Notes under the pieces: generated by a model
The model's database searches: none
Told to the model about the DNA's origin: nothing
Seen by the model: the letters and a program-made list of their open reading frames with translations, nothing else
Program-made: the position numbers and the translations under genes
Shown here: in pieces, positions 41,412-49,344 of the stretch
Layout: the number at the start of each line of letters is the position of its first letter
Position numbering within the stretch: position 1 is the first letter of the stretch
Source of the DNA: Pseudomonas sp. CAN1
GTDB lineage: Bacteria > Pseudomonadota > Gammaproteobacteria > Pseudomonadales > Pseudomonadaceae
Direction: 5' to 3'
DNA: 64,000 nucleotides
Assembly: GCF_030462585.1 (NCBI RefSeq)
Contig: NZ_JASMRU010000001.1
Location: forward strand, 481,546-545,545

Positions 41412-42416
41412 TTGCAGCAGAACCCCTACATCGTCCCGCGCGCCGGGTTGGCAGAAGACTCCGGCAGTGACACGCCGGCGCTGCGCCAGCCCTATCTGCT
41501 GGCGCTGGCCCTGTTCGTGGCGGGCATCAGCGCGCTGCTGGCGAGTTCCCTGCTGCAGGGTTTTGCCGGTGTTCCTGTGGGGCAAGTACTGCGGGCCGTG
41601 CCGGGCCTGCTTGGCCCCTGGCTGACTTCGCTGTTGATCAGTAGCGCAGTGGCGGTGCTGTTCATGCAGGCCCAGCGCGAACGTCATGCCATACGGGAAT
41701 TCCGCCCCTTCGCGCTGATCGTCGTGGTGTTCCTGCTGTTGTCGGGTGCTGCCGTCGAATGGCTGGCCGGCTTGCTGCGGGACTCGGGGCGGGAATTCGC
41801 GTTGTGGCTGGCGGATGTCGCCAATCTGATGGGGCTGGTTTCGCCCCTGGCGTTCCTCACCAGCGCCGCGGTGCAGGCTGGGATATGCCTGCTTCCGCTG
41901 TGGCTGGTGTTGCTGCTGACTCGCTCACGCTGTGTGCGGCAGCCGTCAAAAGCGTTGCTGCCGATTGCTCGCCTGCACGTCGCCTTTGGCGTGGCGCTGG
42001 GCTTTGCCGCGATCACCGGCAAGCTGCTCTCGGGGCTGGCGCGGCTGTTTCTTGCCAGCAAGGTCGGTGCCTGGGGCCTGGCCCTGGAGATTGCGGCCTG
42101 GGCGGTGCCCTTCGCGCTGGTGCTGGTCGGTGTGCTGCGGCAGTTGCCACCACAGGTTCCACGCTATGCCGCCGGGCGTGTCGTGCTGGCCGCATTGACC
42201 ATCAGCCTGGGTTGGAGCTTCAGCGTGGTGTTGGTGGAGCTGGTGGGCTACGTGCTGCTGCAGGAGCCGCTCGGGCGTCTGCAGGCGGCCAGCGGCCTGC
42301 CTGTGTTGCCCCTGCTGGCGATCCTTGTGGCGTTGCTTCTGCTGGCCAGCTGGACGTTCACTGGCGCGCGCTGGCTGCCGGGGCGCAAGCGCCGGGCTCA
42401 GTCCTCGCCCAGGTAA
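41412..42416 (+). CDS. Multi-pass membrane protein, second of the tandem pair
   Basis: The 334-residue protein has about 7 hydrophobic segments. It repeats the landmarks of the previous protein: QAQRERHAIREFRP against HYQRERHAIARFQP, LLPLWLVLLLTRSRC against LLPLWLVLHLARSRS, and HVAFGVALGFAAITGKLLSGL against QVALGVALCFTALVYKVLAAL. The start appears to be TTG at 41412 (MQQNPYIVPRAG), matching the NP-rich start of the paralogue. It begins 14 bases after its neighbour. Its 3' end overlaps the convergent mifR by 19 bases. Confidence 0.75.
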   Translation: MQQNPYIVPRAGLAEDSGSDTPALRQPYLLALALFVAGISALLASSLLQGFAGVPVGQVLRAVPGLLGPWLTSLLISSAVAVLFMQAQRERHAIREFRPFALIVVVFLLLSGAAVEWLAGLLRDSGREFALWLADVANLMGLVSPLAFLTSAAVQAGICLLPLWLVLLLTRSRCVRQPSKALLPIARLHVAFGVALGFAAITGKLLSGLARLFLASKVGAWGLALEIAAWAVPFALVLVGVLRQLPPQVPRYAAGRVVLAALTISLGWSFSVVLVELVGYVLLQEPLGRLQAASGLPVLPLLAILVALLLLASWTFTGARWLPGRKRRAQSSPR

Positions 42417-43732
42417 TCCCCGCGGCTCAGTCCGTGGCGCTGCATCTTCTCGTTGAGGGTGCGGCGCGGCAGGCCGAGCAGTTCCATGACTGCCTTGATG
42501 TCGCCCTTGCACTGGCCCAGCGCCTGGCGGATGCACTGCGCCTCGTAGGCTTCCATGCGTTCGAACAGGCCGTTGCCGGCCGGCTCTTCCGGTAACTCGG
42601 CACGGTCGAGGCCAAGCACGTGGCGCTCGGCAGCGTTGGCCAGCTCGCGCACGTTGCCCGGCCAGTCGTGGGCGAGCAGGCGCGCCAGCTCACTGGCGGA
42701 GAGCGGCGCGGCCTCGCGACCGAATTTTTCGCTGGCCAGCAGCGCGTAGTGCTCGAACAGCAGCGGGATGTCCTCGCGGCGTTCGCGCAGCGGCGGCAGG
42801 CGCAGCTCGGCGACGTTCAGGCGGTACACCAGGTCCTCGCGGAAACGCCCGGCGCGGGCTTCTTCCAGCAGGTCGGGCTTGGTCGCGGCAATCACCCGCA
42901 GGTCCACCTTGATGCTCTGGTTCGAGCCCAGGCGTTCCAGCTGCTGTTCCTGCAGCACCCGCAGCAGCTTCACCTGCTGGGCCAGCGGCATGCTCTCGAT
43001 CTCGTCGAGGAACAGGCTGCCGCCGTTGGAATGCTCCAGCTTGCCGATGCGCTTGCCCTGGGCGCCGGTGAAGGCGCCGCTTTCGTGGCCGAACAGTTCG
43101 GTCTCGAACAGCTGCTCGGGAATTGCCGCGCAGTTCAGCGCGACGAAGGGCTTGCCGGCGCGCGGGCCGAAGTCGTGCAGGCAGCGTGCGACCAGCTCCT
43201 TGCCGCTGCCGGTGTCGCCACGGATCAGCACGTTCACCGGGGTGCCAGCCAGCGCCATGATCTGCCGACGCAGGGTTTCCATCGGGCGCGAGACGCCGAG
43301 CAGGCGCGATTCGATCTGGTCCTTGAGCGCCGCCTGTTCGCGCAGCTGGCGGTTCTCCTGCACCAGCCGGCGCTTTTCCAGGGCGCGGCGCAGGCTGTCG
43401 AGCAGGCGTTCGGGAGTGAAGGGTTTCTCGATGAAGTCGTAAGCGCCCTGGCGCATCGCCTGCACCGCCATGGGCACGTCGCCGTGGCCGGTGACCATGA
43501 TCACCGGCAGGTCGCGGTCGATCTGCTGCAGGCGTTCGAGCAGGGCCAGGCCATCGGTGCCGGGCATGCGCACATCGCTGATGACCACGCCGGGCAGCTC
43601 GCGGGACACACTCTTCAGGCACTCGTCGGCGCTGCTGCACAGGCGCACCTCGAAGCCGGAGAGTTGCAGCCACTGCTGCACGGCGTCGCGGATGGCGGCT
43701 TCGTCGTCGACGAAGAGGATGGTCTCGCTCAT
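42398..43732 (-). CDS. mifR: Sigma-54-dependent response regulator, DctD/MifR type
   Basis: The 444-residue protein has a receiver domain (1-120; FVDDEAAIRDAV, VVISDVRMPGTDG). The AAA+ domain (about 140-365) has Walker A GDTGSGKELVARC, the sigma-54 contact loop GAFTGAQGKRIGKLE and SLFLDEIESMPL. A Fis-type HTH follows at the end (CIRQALGQCKGDIKAVMELLG). DctD-family members activate C4- or C5-dicarboxylate uptake. The order mifR, mifS, two to four small genes, pdxY, Kef antiporter agrees with P. aeruginosa PA5511-PA5518, where MifRS controls alpha-ketoglutarate use. The 4-base overlap with mifS indicates coupling. Confidence 0.82.
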   Translation of the reverse strand: MSETILFVDDEAAIRDAVQQWLQLSGFEVRLCSSADECLKSVSRELPGVVISDVRMPGTDGLALLERLQQIDRDLPVIMVTGHGDVPMAVQAMRQGAYDFIEKPFTPERLLDSLRRALEKRRLVQENRQLREQAALKDQIESRLLGVSRPMETLRRQIMALAGTPVNVLIRGDTGSGKELVARCLHDFGPRAGKPFVALNCAAIPEQLFETELFGHESGAFTGAQGKRIGKLEHSNGGSLFLDEIESMPLAQQVKLLRVLQEQQLERLGSNQSIKVDLRVIAATKPDLLEEARAGRFREDLVYRLNVAELRLPPLRERREDIPLLFEHYALLASEKFGREAAPLSASELARLLAHDWPGNVRELANAAERHVLGLDRAELPEEPAGNGLFERMEAYEAQCIRQALGQCKGDIKAVMELLGLPRRTLNEKMQRHGLSRGDYLGED

Positions 43733-45492
43733 GGTCTTCCTTCTTCGCGGGCGGCCGGCAGGCTCAGGCGGAACAGCGCACCGCCGCCGGGCTGGTTGGC
43801 AGCGCCGAGGCGCCCGCCGAGTTCGTGGACGATGCCATAGGATACCGCCAGCCCCAGGCCCAGTCCTTCGCCCACCGGCTTGGTGGTGAAGAAGGGGTCG
43901 AAGACGCTGGCCAGGTGGGCTTCGTCGATGCCGGCGCCGTTGTCGGCGACTTCCAGGCACCAGTGCTCGCCGTCGAGGCGCAGGGTCAGGCTGATCTGCG
44001 GCTGGTCGCTGCTCGCCACGGCGTCGAGGGCGTTGCGGACCAGGTTGACCAGCACCTGTTCCAGGCGGATCGCATCGCCCAGCACCCAGGCCGGCAGGTC
44101 GAGGTCCTGGCGGATCGCGACGCCTTCGGCGCGGGTGCGCACGGCCAGCAGTTGCAGCGCCTGTTCGATCACGTGGCCCAGTTCGATGCGTTCGCGCAGG
44201 CCGCCGGGGGTCTTGCGGGCGAAGGTCTTCAGGTGGCCGGTGAGCGCGGCCATGCGTTCGAGCAGTTCATCCACGCGCACCAGCGCGGCGCGGGCGTCGT
44301 CCTGGCGGCCGGCGTCGAGCAGCAGGCGCACGCTGGCCAGCTGCATGCGCTGGGCGGTGAGCGGCTGGTTGATCTCATGGGCCAGCGCGGCAGACATCTG
44401 CCCCAGCGCGGCCAGCTTGGCGGCCTGCACCAGGCCGTCCTGGGCGGTGCGCAGGGCGGCGGTGCGCTGCTCGACCAGGCGCTCCAGCTCCTCCTGGTTG
44501 CGCTGGCGCAGCAGAGCCAGACGTCGGCGCTGCTGCAGCCAGAGCACGAGGAAGACCAGTGCCAGCCAGACGCCGGCAGCAGCGAGGCGTGCGCTGGTGA
44601 CGTCGGACTGCACGCCGTGGGGATTGCGCAGCAGGTGCAGGGTCCACTCGTCTTCCGGCAGGCCGACCGATTGCCAGAGGTAGTCGCCGCTGATGTCCTG
44701 GCCGTCGACGCGGACCATGCGCGCATGCTCGCCGAGGGTTTCCAGCGTCCGGTGCGGCAGCGCGCTGAGCGGCTGCCGGTGGTACTGGCGGGTGTCGGCC
44801 ATTTCGGCGCGGGCCACGGCATCCAGCGGCATCAGCTCGCGGTAGCGCCAGCGTGGGTGGTTGGCGAGGAACACCACGCCCTTGCTGTCGCTCACCAGCA
44901 CCACGTCCGGGGTCTGGCTCCACTGCCGTTCCAGGTCGGGGAACTCCAGCTTGACCACGATGGCGCCGAGGAAGGTGCCATCGTCGTCGCGCAGGGCGTT
45001 GGACAGGAAGTAGCCGGGAATCCCGCTGGTCACGCCGACCGCGTAGAAGCGCCCGGCGCCCTGGGCGATGGTCTGGCGGAAATAGGGGCGGAAGCCGTAG
45101 TTGTGGCCGACGTAGCTGACCGGCAGGTTCCAGTTGCTGGCGGCCACGGCGAGGCCGCTGTGGTCCAGCAGCTCCAGGGTCGAGGAGCGCGCCGCGCCGT
45201 TGATCTGCTGCAGCTTGAGGTTGAGCCGGTGCTGCAGCTCGCCGGTCACCGGGCCGCGCATGGCGGCGCGCAGTTCCGGGTCCAGCGCGAGGACGGCGGG
45301 AATGCTGCGGAAGCGCTCGATCAGGGTGTGCAGGGAACTGGCGTAGAGGCCCAGCTGCTCGTGGGCGGCTTCGGCCTCGGCGAGCAGTGCCCGCTGTCGC
45401 GCCTTCTCGCCGGCCCAGAACACCGACAGCACCAGCCCGGCCAGCAGGAGCAGGCAGATCAGCAGCAGGCGAAGGGGGCGGGTAGGCGACAT
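43729..45492 (-). CDS. mifS: DctB/MifS-type sensor histidine kinase
   Basis: The 587-residue membrane kinase has TM1 at about 7-27 (LRLLLICLLLLAGLVLSVFW). A periplasmic Cache domain carries VSYVGHNYGFRPYFRQTIAQ and GVTSGIPGYFLSNAL, the dicarboxylate-sensing module of DctB. TM2 is at about 310, followed by a coiled coil. The kinase core has SAALAHEINQPLTAQR (His), NLVRNALDAVASS, DNGAGID and GLGLGLAVSYGI. I chose ATG 45492 (MSPTRPLRLL); the ATG at 45531 adds 13 residues. It pairs with the downstream sigma-54 regulator. Confidence 0.82.
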   Translation of the reverse strand: MSPTRPLRLLLICLLLLAGLVLSVFWAGEKARQRALLAEAEAAHEQLGLYASSLHTLIERFRSIPAVLALDPELRAAMRGPVTGELQHRLNLKLQQINGAARSSTLELLDHSGLAVAASNWNLPVSYVGHNYGFRPYFRQTIAQGAGRFYAVGVTSGIPGYFLSNALRDDDGTFLGAIVVKLEFPDLERQWSQTPDVVLVSDSKGVVFLANHPRWRYRELMPLDAVARAEMADTRQYHRQPLSALPHRTLETLGEHARMVRVDGQDISGDYLWQSVGLPEDEWTLHLLRNPHGVQSDVTSARLAAAGVWLALVFLVLWLQQRRRLALLRQRNQEELERLVEQRTAALRTAQDGLVQAAKLAALGQMSAALAHEINQPLTAQRMQLASVRLLLDAGRQDDARAALVRVDELLERMAALTGHLKTFARKTPGGLRERIELGHVIEQALQLLAVRTRAEGVAIRQDLDLPAWVLGDAIRLEQVLVNLVRNALDAVASSDQPQISLTLRLDGEHWCLEVADNGAGIDEAHLASVFDPFFTTKPVGEGLGLGLAVSYGIVHELGGRLGAANQPGGGALFRLSLPAAREEGRP

Positions 45493-45596
45493 GTTCGACG
45501 GGGTTCGACCAACGGTCGGCGACAATAGCACGACCGCGCGCTGGTCCGGCGGCCTGCCGCCTCGCTACACTGCCGGCATCCCGATGGAGAGCTTCG

Positions 45597-46475
45597 ATGC
45601 AGTTGTCGTCCTGGACCCACGAAGGGTCCGCCGGTTTCACCCTGCGCGGCTGGCGCAGCGAGCCCAGCGGCAAACCGTTGCTGCACTTCCTGCATGGCAA
45701 CGGTTTCTGCGGCCGCGCGTACGAGCCGATGCTGAAAGTCCTGGCCCAGGATTTCGACCTCTGGCTGTGCGACGTGCAGGGTCACGGCGACAGTGATCAT
45801 GGCGGGCGCTTCCACGGCTGGAACCGCAATGCCGAGATGGCGGTGGAAGCCTTCCAGGCCGGCAGTCAGCAGTTCGGCGACGTGGCGCACTATGCTGCCG
45901 GGCACAGCTTCGGTGGCGTGCTCACCAGCCTGATTCTCGGTCGCCATCCCGAGCTGTTCTGCCGCGCCGTGCTGCTCGACCCGGTGCTGTTCACCCCCGC
46001 GATGATCGGCGTGATGGCGCTCTCCGAAGTGCTCGGTCTGCACAAGCGCCGCACCATGGTGCAGAAGGCGCGCGCGCGGCGCAGCCAGTGGCCGGACCGC
46101 GAGGCGGCCTACGCCGGCCTGCACGGCCGCGGCATCTTCAAGGGCTGGACCGACGCGGCGCTCTGGGCCTACGTGGAGAACGCGATGAGACGCACCGAGG
46201 TGGGCGTCGAGCTGAAATGCCGGCCCAGCCGCGAGGCGGAGATCTTCAGCTCCTTCCCCAAGCGCCTGTGGCCGTCGCTGAACAAGGTGGTGACGCCGAC
46301 CCAGGTGCTGTTCGGCGAACGCACCTACCCCTTCGTGCCCAAGTCGGTGGCGCGCTGGTGTGCCGCGAACACGGTGGTAAGCGGCCAGTGCGTCGACGGT
46401 GGCCATTGCTTCATGCAGGAATTCCCCGAAGACAGCGCCGAGCGCGTGTCGCGCTTCCTGCTGGGCCACGAATGA
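45597..46475 (+). CDS. Alpha/beta hydrolase
   Basis: The 292-residue protein has HFLHGNGFCGRAYEPML (oxyanion region, about 27-43), the nucleophile elbow AAGHSFGGVLTS (about 102-113) and a late His in VDGGHCFMQEFPED. There is no signal peptide. The lid is short and basic (LHKRRTMVQKARARRSQW). The substrate is unknown. Its stop codon overlaps the next gene's start (ATGA), so the pair is coupled. Confidence 0.87.
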   Translation: MQLSSWTHEGSAGFTLRGWRSEPSGKPLLHFLHGNGFCGRAYEPMLKVLAQDFDLWLCDVQGHGDSDHGGRFHGWNRNAEMAVEAFQAGSQQFGDVAHYAAGHSFGGVLTSLILGRHPELFCRAVLLDPVLFTPAMIGVMALSEVLGLHKRRTMVQKARARRSQWPDREAAYAGLHGRGIFKGWTDAALWAYVENAMRRTEVGVELKCRPSREAEIFSSFPKRLWPSLNKVVTPTQVLFGERTYPFVPKSVARWCAANTVVSGQCVDGGHCFMQEFPEDSAERVSRFLLGHE

Positions 46476-46861
46476 ACGACCCGGCCCGCGAGTCCGTCTG
46501 GCTGGCGTTGTCCGAGCTGTGGCTGGATACCGAGCCGAGCGAGACGGACATCAACTACATCGCTCGCACCCTGGCGGTCAGCGATTTTCCCCTGGACGAG
46601 CTGGAAGCCATCTATCGCCTGGAAGTGGTCCCGGTGGTCTACCCCAACGCCCTGGCGACCGCGGGTGAGTGGACCGGCTTCGATCCCGACTGGCTGTTCG
46701 AGAAATGCCGGCGCAATCAGCAGCGCCGCGCATCCTTCCTCTATCGCTGGCGTTGCCGACTGTTGAGCAGGACGGTGGGTGCGCTGATGAACGAGCCGCT
46801 CCAGCAGGTGCTGGTGCGAGTCGTCGAATTGCGTGAGCTGACTGAAGACGAAACGAGCTGA
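46472..46861 (+). CDS. Conserved hypothetical protein, 129 aa
   Basis: The acidic N-terminal half is ARESVWLALSELWLDTEPSE, then YIARTLAVSDFPLDELEAIYRLEVVPVVYPN. A basic middle follows (FEKCRRNQQRRASFLYRWRC). It resembles a small domain-of-unknown-function family (DUF7079-like; moderate recall). The Leu/Trp spacing suggests an all-helical soluble protein. It is translated with the upstream hydrolase through an ATGA overlap. Confidence 0.8.
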   Translation: MNDPARESVWLALSELWLDTEPSETDINYIARTLAVSDFPLDELEAIYRLEVVPVVYPNALATAGEWTGFDPDWLFEKCRRNQQRRASFLYRWRCRLLSRTVGALMNEPLQQVLVRVVELRELTEDETS

Positions 46862-46867
46862 AGCCGC

Positions 46868-47359
46868 TCAGTCGCCGACCTTCTTGCCCTGGTGCGCGCG
46901 GCGCCATTCGTCCAGGCGCACCACTTCGCCACGGGGGCGTGGTGGCGGCGGAGTGTCGTCGAACACTGCGTCGATGATTTCCTCGTCCACCGGGGCGGCG
47001 GCGGGATGGAAGGTGGCGACCGGGGAAACCGGTGCGCGCTGCTCGGGCTCCATGCGGAACGGCGCCAGCTCGACGCGGCCCAGGTGCTGGCCGAACATTG
47101 CGATGCTGCCGGCGTAGCGTTCCTGCCCGGTGGCGGTGAACTCGAAGGCGTACTCGCGGGCCAGGCGCAGGTTGCCGCGGCCGTCGCGCTGGAAGCGGAA
47201 ACGCTGCAGGGCCATGGCGTCATCCAGCAGCTCCACGCCCTCTCGCGCGCAGTGCTGCTTGGCCAGGGCCAGCGCGCGTTCGCGGATGCCATGGGCACGC
47301 CACCACCAGGCGGCGCCGGCAATGACCAGCATGAAAATGAATAGATTGCCCAGGTCCAC
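46868..47359 (-). CDS. DUF3301 membrane-anchored protein
   Basis: The 163-residue protein has one N-terminal membrane segment ([18 protein letters not shown]) followed by [37 protein letters not shown] and the [17 protein letters not shown] strand region. These define DUF3301, a gammaproteobacterial family of unknown function. The C-terminal 50 residues are Pro-rich and low in complexity ([13 protein letters not shown]). It ends 7 bases from the convergent upstream gene and is divergent from pdxY. Confidence 0.87.
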   Translation of the reverse strand: MDLGNLFIFMLVIAGAAWWWRAHGIRERALALAKQHCAREGVELLDDAMALQRFRFQRDGRGNLRLAREYAFEFTATGQERYAGSIAMFGQHLGRVELAPFRMEPEQRAPVSPVATFHPAAAPVDEEIIDAVFDDTPPPPRPRGEVVRLDEWRRAHQGKKVGD

Positions 47360-47479
47360 TTCGGCTTCCTCGGAATCGGCGCACCAGCTTACTCACTCCA
47401 CTGCCGGGCGGCGAGTGGCGGATGTTCACAGCGTGTGAATTGCGCCCCATACTGGCCCATTCTGCAACAGGACACCGTT

Positions 47480-48349
47480 ATGCCGCGCACTCCCCACGTT
47501 CTCGCCATCCAGTCCCACGTCGTCTTCGGCCACGCCGGCAACAGCGCTGCCGAGTTCCCCATGCGACGCGTCGGGGTGAACGTCTGGCCGCTGAACACCG
47601 TGCAGTTCTCCAACCATACCCAGTATGGCCACTGGACGGGCCAGGTGCTGCCGCCGGAGCAGATTCCCGCGCTGGTGGACGGCATCGCCGCCATCGGCGA
47701 GCTGGGCAACTGCGACGCGGTGCTCTCGGGCTACCTGGGCAGTGCGGCGCAGGGCCGCTCGATCCTCGAAGTGGTGCGCCGCATCCGCGAGGTCAACCCG
47801 CGCGCCGTGTACCTGTGCGACCCGGTGATGGGCCACCCGGAGAAGGGCTGCATCGTCGCTCCGGAAGTCAGCGAGTTCCTCCTCCACGAAGCCGCCGCCG
47901 TGGCCGACTACCTGTGCCCGAACCAGCTGGAACTGGACAGCTTCTGCGACCGCCAGCCGACCTCCCTGGAAGACTGCGCGGCGATGGCCCGTGGCCTGCT
48001 GGTGCGTGGCCCGAAGGCGATCCTGGTGAAGCACCTGAACTACCCGGGCAAGCCGGCGGACGCCTTCGAGATGCTGCTGGTGACCCTCGACGAAACCTGG
48101 CACCTGCGCCGCCCGCTGCTGGCCTTCCCGCGTCAGCCGGTGGGCGTGGGCGACCTCACCTCCGGGCTGTTCCTCGCCCGCCTGTTGCTGGGCGATGACC
48201 TGCGCAGTGCCTTCGAATTCTGCGCCGCCGCCGTCCACGAAGTGCTGCTGGAAACCCAGGCCTGCGGCAGCTACGAGCTGGAGCTGGTGCGCGCCCAGGA
48301 CCGCATCGCCCATCCGCGGGTGAAGTTCGAGGCGGTGAAACTGGGGTGA
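47480..48349 (+). CDS. pdxY: Pyridoxal kinase
   Basis: The 289-residue ribokinase-fold enzyme phosphorylates pyridoxal in vitamin B6 salvage. Landmarks are [21 protein letters not shown] (9-29), [15 protein letters not shown] (36-50), [16 protein letters not shown] (about 113-128) and the anion-hole [17 protein letters not shown] (about 218-234). ATG 47480 starts [10 protein letters not shown]; an ATG at 47435 adds 15 residues without conservation. The length matches PdxY. Confidence 0.95.
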   Translation: MPRTPHVLAIQSHVVFGHAGNSAAEFPMRRVGVNVWPLNTVQFSNHTQYGHWTGQVLPPEQIPALVDGIAAIGELGNCDAVLSGYLGSAAQGRSILEVVRRIREVNPRAVYLCDPVMGHPEKGCIVAPEVSEFLLHEAAAVADYLCPNQLELDSFCDRQPTSLEDCAAMARGLLVRGPKAILVKHLNYPGKPADAFEMLLVTLDETWHLRRPLLAFPRQPVGVGDLTSGLFLARLLLGDDLRSAFEFCAAAVHEVLLETQACGSYELELVRAQDRIAHPRVKFEAVKLG

Positions 48350-48407
48350 TTCACCGACCTCCCTTGCCGGAACGACGGTCTTTGTCTGTTACCTGGTACC
48401 GGGGATC

Positions 48408-48548
48408 TCCCTCTCCCTAACCCTCTCCCTGAAGGGAGAGGGGACTGTCCTGAGCTGCAGGACAGCCAGAAGCTCGCCGGTTGACTCTGTGGCGCTGCTG
48501 GACGCCGGACGGCTCCCTCTCCCTTCAGGGAGAGGGCTGGGGAGAGGG
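48408..48548. repeat. Paired CCCTCTCCC hairpin element
   Basis: CCCTCTCCCTAACCCTCTCC and GGGAGAGGGCTGGGGAGAGG bracket about 90 bases, as at 18564-18730. It lies in the 406-base gap after pdxY, which contains repeats only. Confidence 0.8.
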
Positions 48549-48574
48549 CAAGCGCTTGCGCCGAGGCCCGACCT

Positions 48575-48665
48575 GTAGGAGCGAGCTTGCTCGCGAACAG
48601 ATTAACCGGCAGCTCTGGCGCTGGGCGGTTCGCGAGCAATAACGATGGCGTCCCCCTCGCTCCTA
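48575..48665. repeat. REP element, variant with a 16-base block in the right arm
   Basis: The left arm GTAGGAGCGAGCTTGCTCGC is intact. The right arm carries the same TAACGATGGCGTCCCC insertion as the element at 38279-38371. Confidence 0.85.
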
Positions 48666-48673
48666 CACACAAT

Positions 48674-48757
48674 CCCGCCTGCCGCCTGCCGCCTGCCGCC
48701 TGCCGCCTGCCGCCTGCCGCCTGCCGCCTGCCGCCTGCCGCCTGCCGCCTGCCGCCT
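48674..48757. repeat. Heptanucleotide tandem repeat (GCCGCCT), 11 exact units plus one variant
   Basis: Eleven perfect head-to-tail copies of GCCGCCT run from 48681 to 48757, preceded by one CCCGCCT. The last unit supplies two bases of the stop codon (minus strand) of the YqaA-like gene. Copy number is likely to vary between strains. Confidence 0.95.
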
Positions 48758-49340
48758 AAAGCATGTACTTGCCTAGCAGCAACCCGCCCACCACCATCGC
48801 GGTGAGCACGCCGAACGCCAGCCCGAGGCGTTTCTCGATGGCTTCGCGCAGAGCCGGGCCGGCCCAGAACAGCAGGGCGCAGGTGGCGGCGAAGCGCAGG
48901 GTGCGCGCCACGATGCTCAGGCCGATGAACAGCCAGAGGTCCAGCTGGGTCACCCCGCTGGTGAGGGTGATCAGCTTGTACGGCAGCGGGGTGAAGCCGC
49001 CGCCCAGCAGTACCATCAGCCAGCCGAGCTCGTTGTAGCGCTCGGCGACTTCGGCGAAGTTTTCCTGCAGGCCGTAGAAGCCGAGGATCGCCTGCCCCAC
49101 CGTCTCGAACAGCAGCAGGCCGATGAAGTAGCCGGCGATGCCGCCGAGTACCGAACTGATGATGCAGATCGCCGCGTAGCGCCAGGCCTTGGCGCGGTTG
49201 GCCAGGACCATGGGCACCAGCAATGCGTCCGGCGGGATGGGGAAGAACGAACTCTCGGCGAAGGTCACCCCGCCCAGCGCCAGCTCTGCCCGCGGATGGC
49301 CCGCCAGGCGCATGGTCCAGTCATACAGCCGGCGCAGCAT
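48756..49340 (-). CDS. YqaA/DedA-family inner-membrane protein
   Basis: The 194-residue protein has GVTFAESSFFPIPPDALLVPM near the N-terminus and GGGFTPLPYKLITLTSGVTQLDLWLF in the middle. These re-entrant motifs define the YqaA branch of DedA/SNARE-associated proteins, which act in membrane lipid flipping and envelope homeostasis. It starts 4 bases after the antiporter stop codon and is probably cotranscribed. Its stop codon abuts a 7-base tandem repeat. Confidence 0.9.
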   Translation of the reverse strand: MLRRLYDWTMRLAGHPRAELALGGVTFAESSFFPIPPDALLVPMVLANRAKAWRYAAICIISSVLGGIAGYFIGLLLFETVGQAILGFYGLQENFAEVAERYNELGWLMVLLGGGFTPLPYKLITLTSGVTQLDLWLFIGLSIVARTLRFAATCALLFWAGPALREAIEKRLGLAFGVLTAMVVGGLLLGKYML

Positions 49341-49344
49341 GGCG

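Noticed and set aside
48674-48757. CRISPR-like array
   Set aside because: The units are 7 bases, head to tail and without spacers, so this is a simple tandem repeat.
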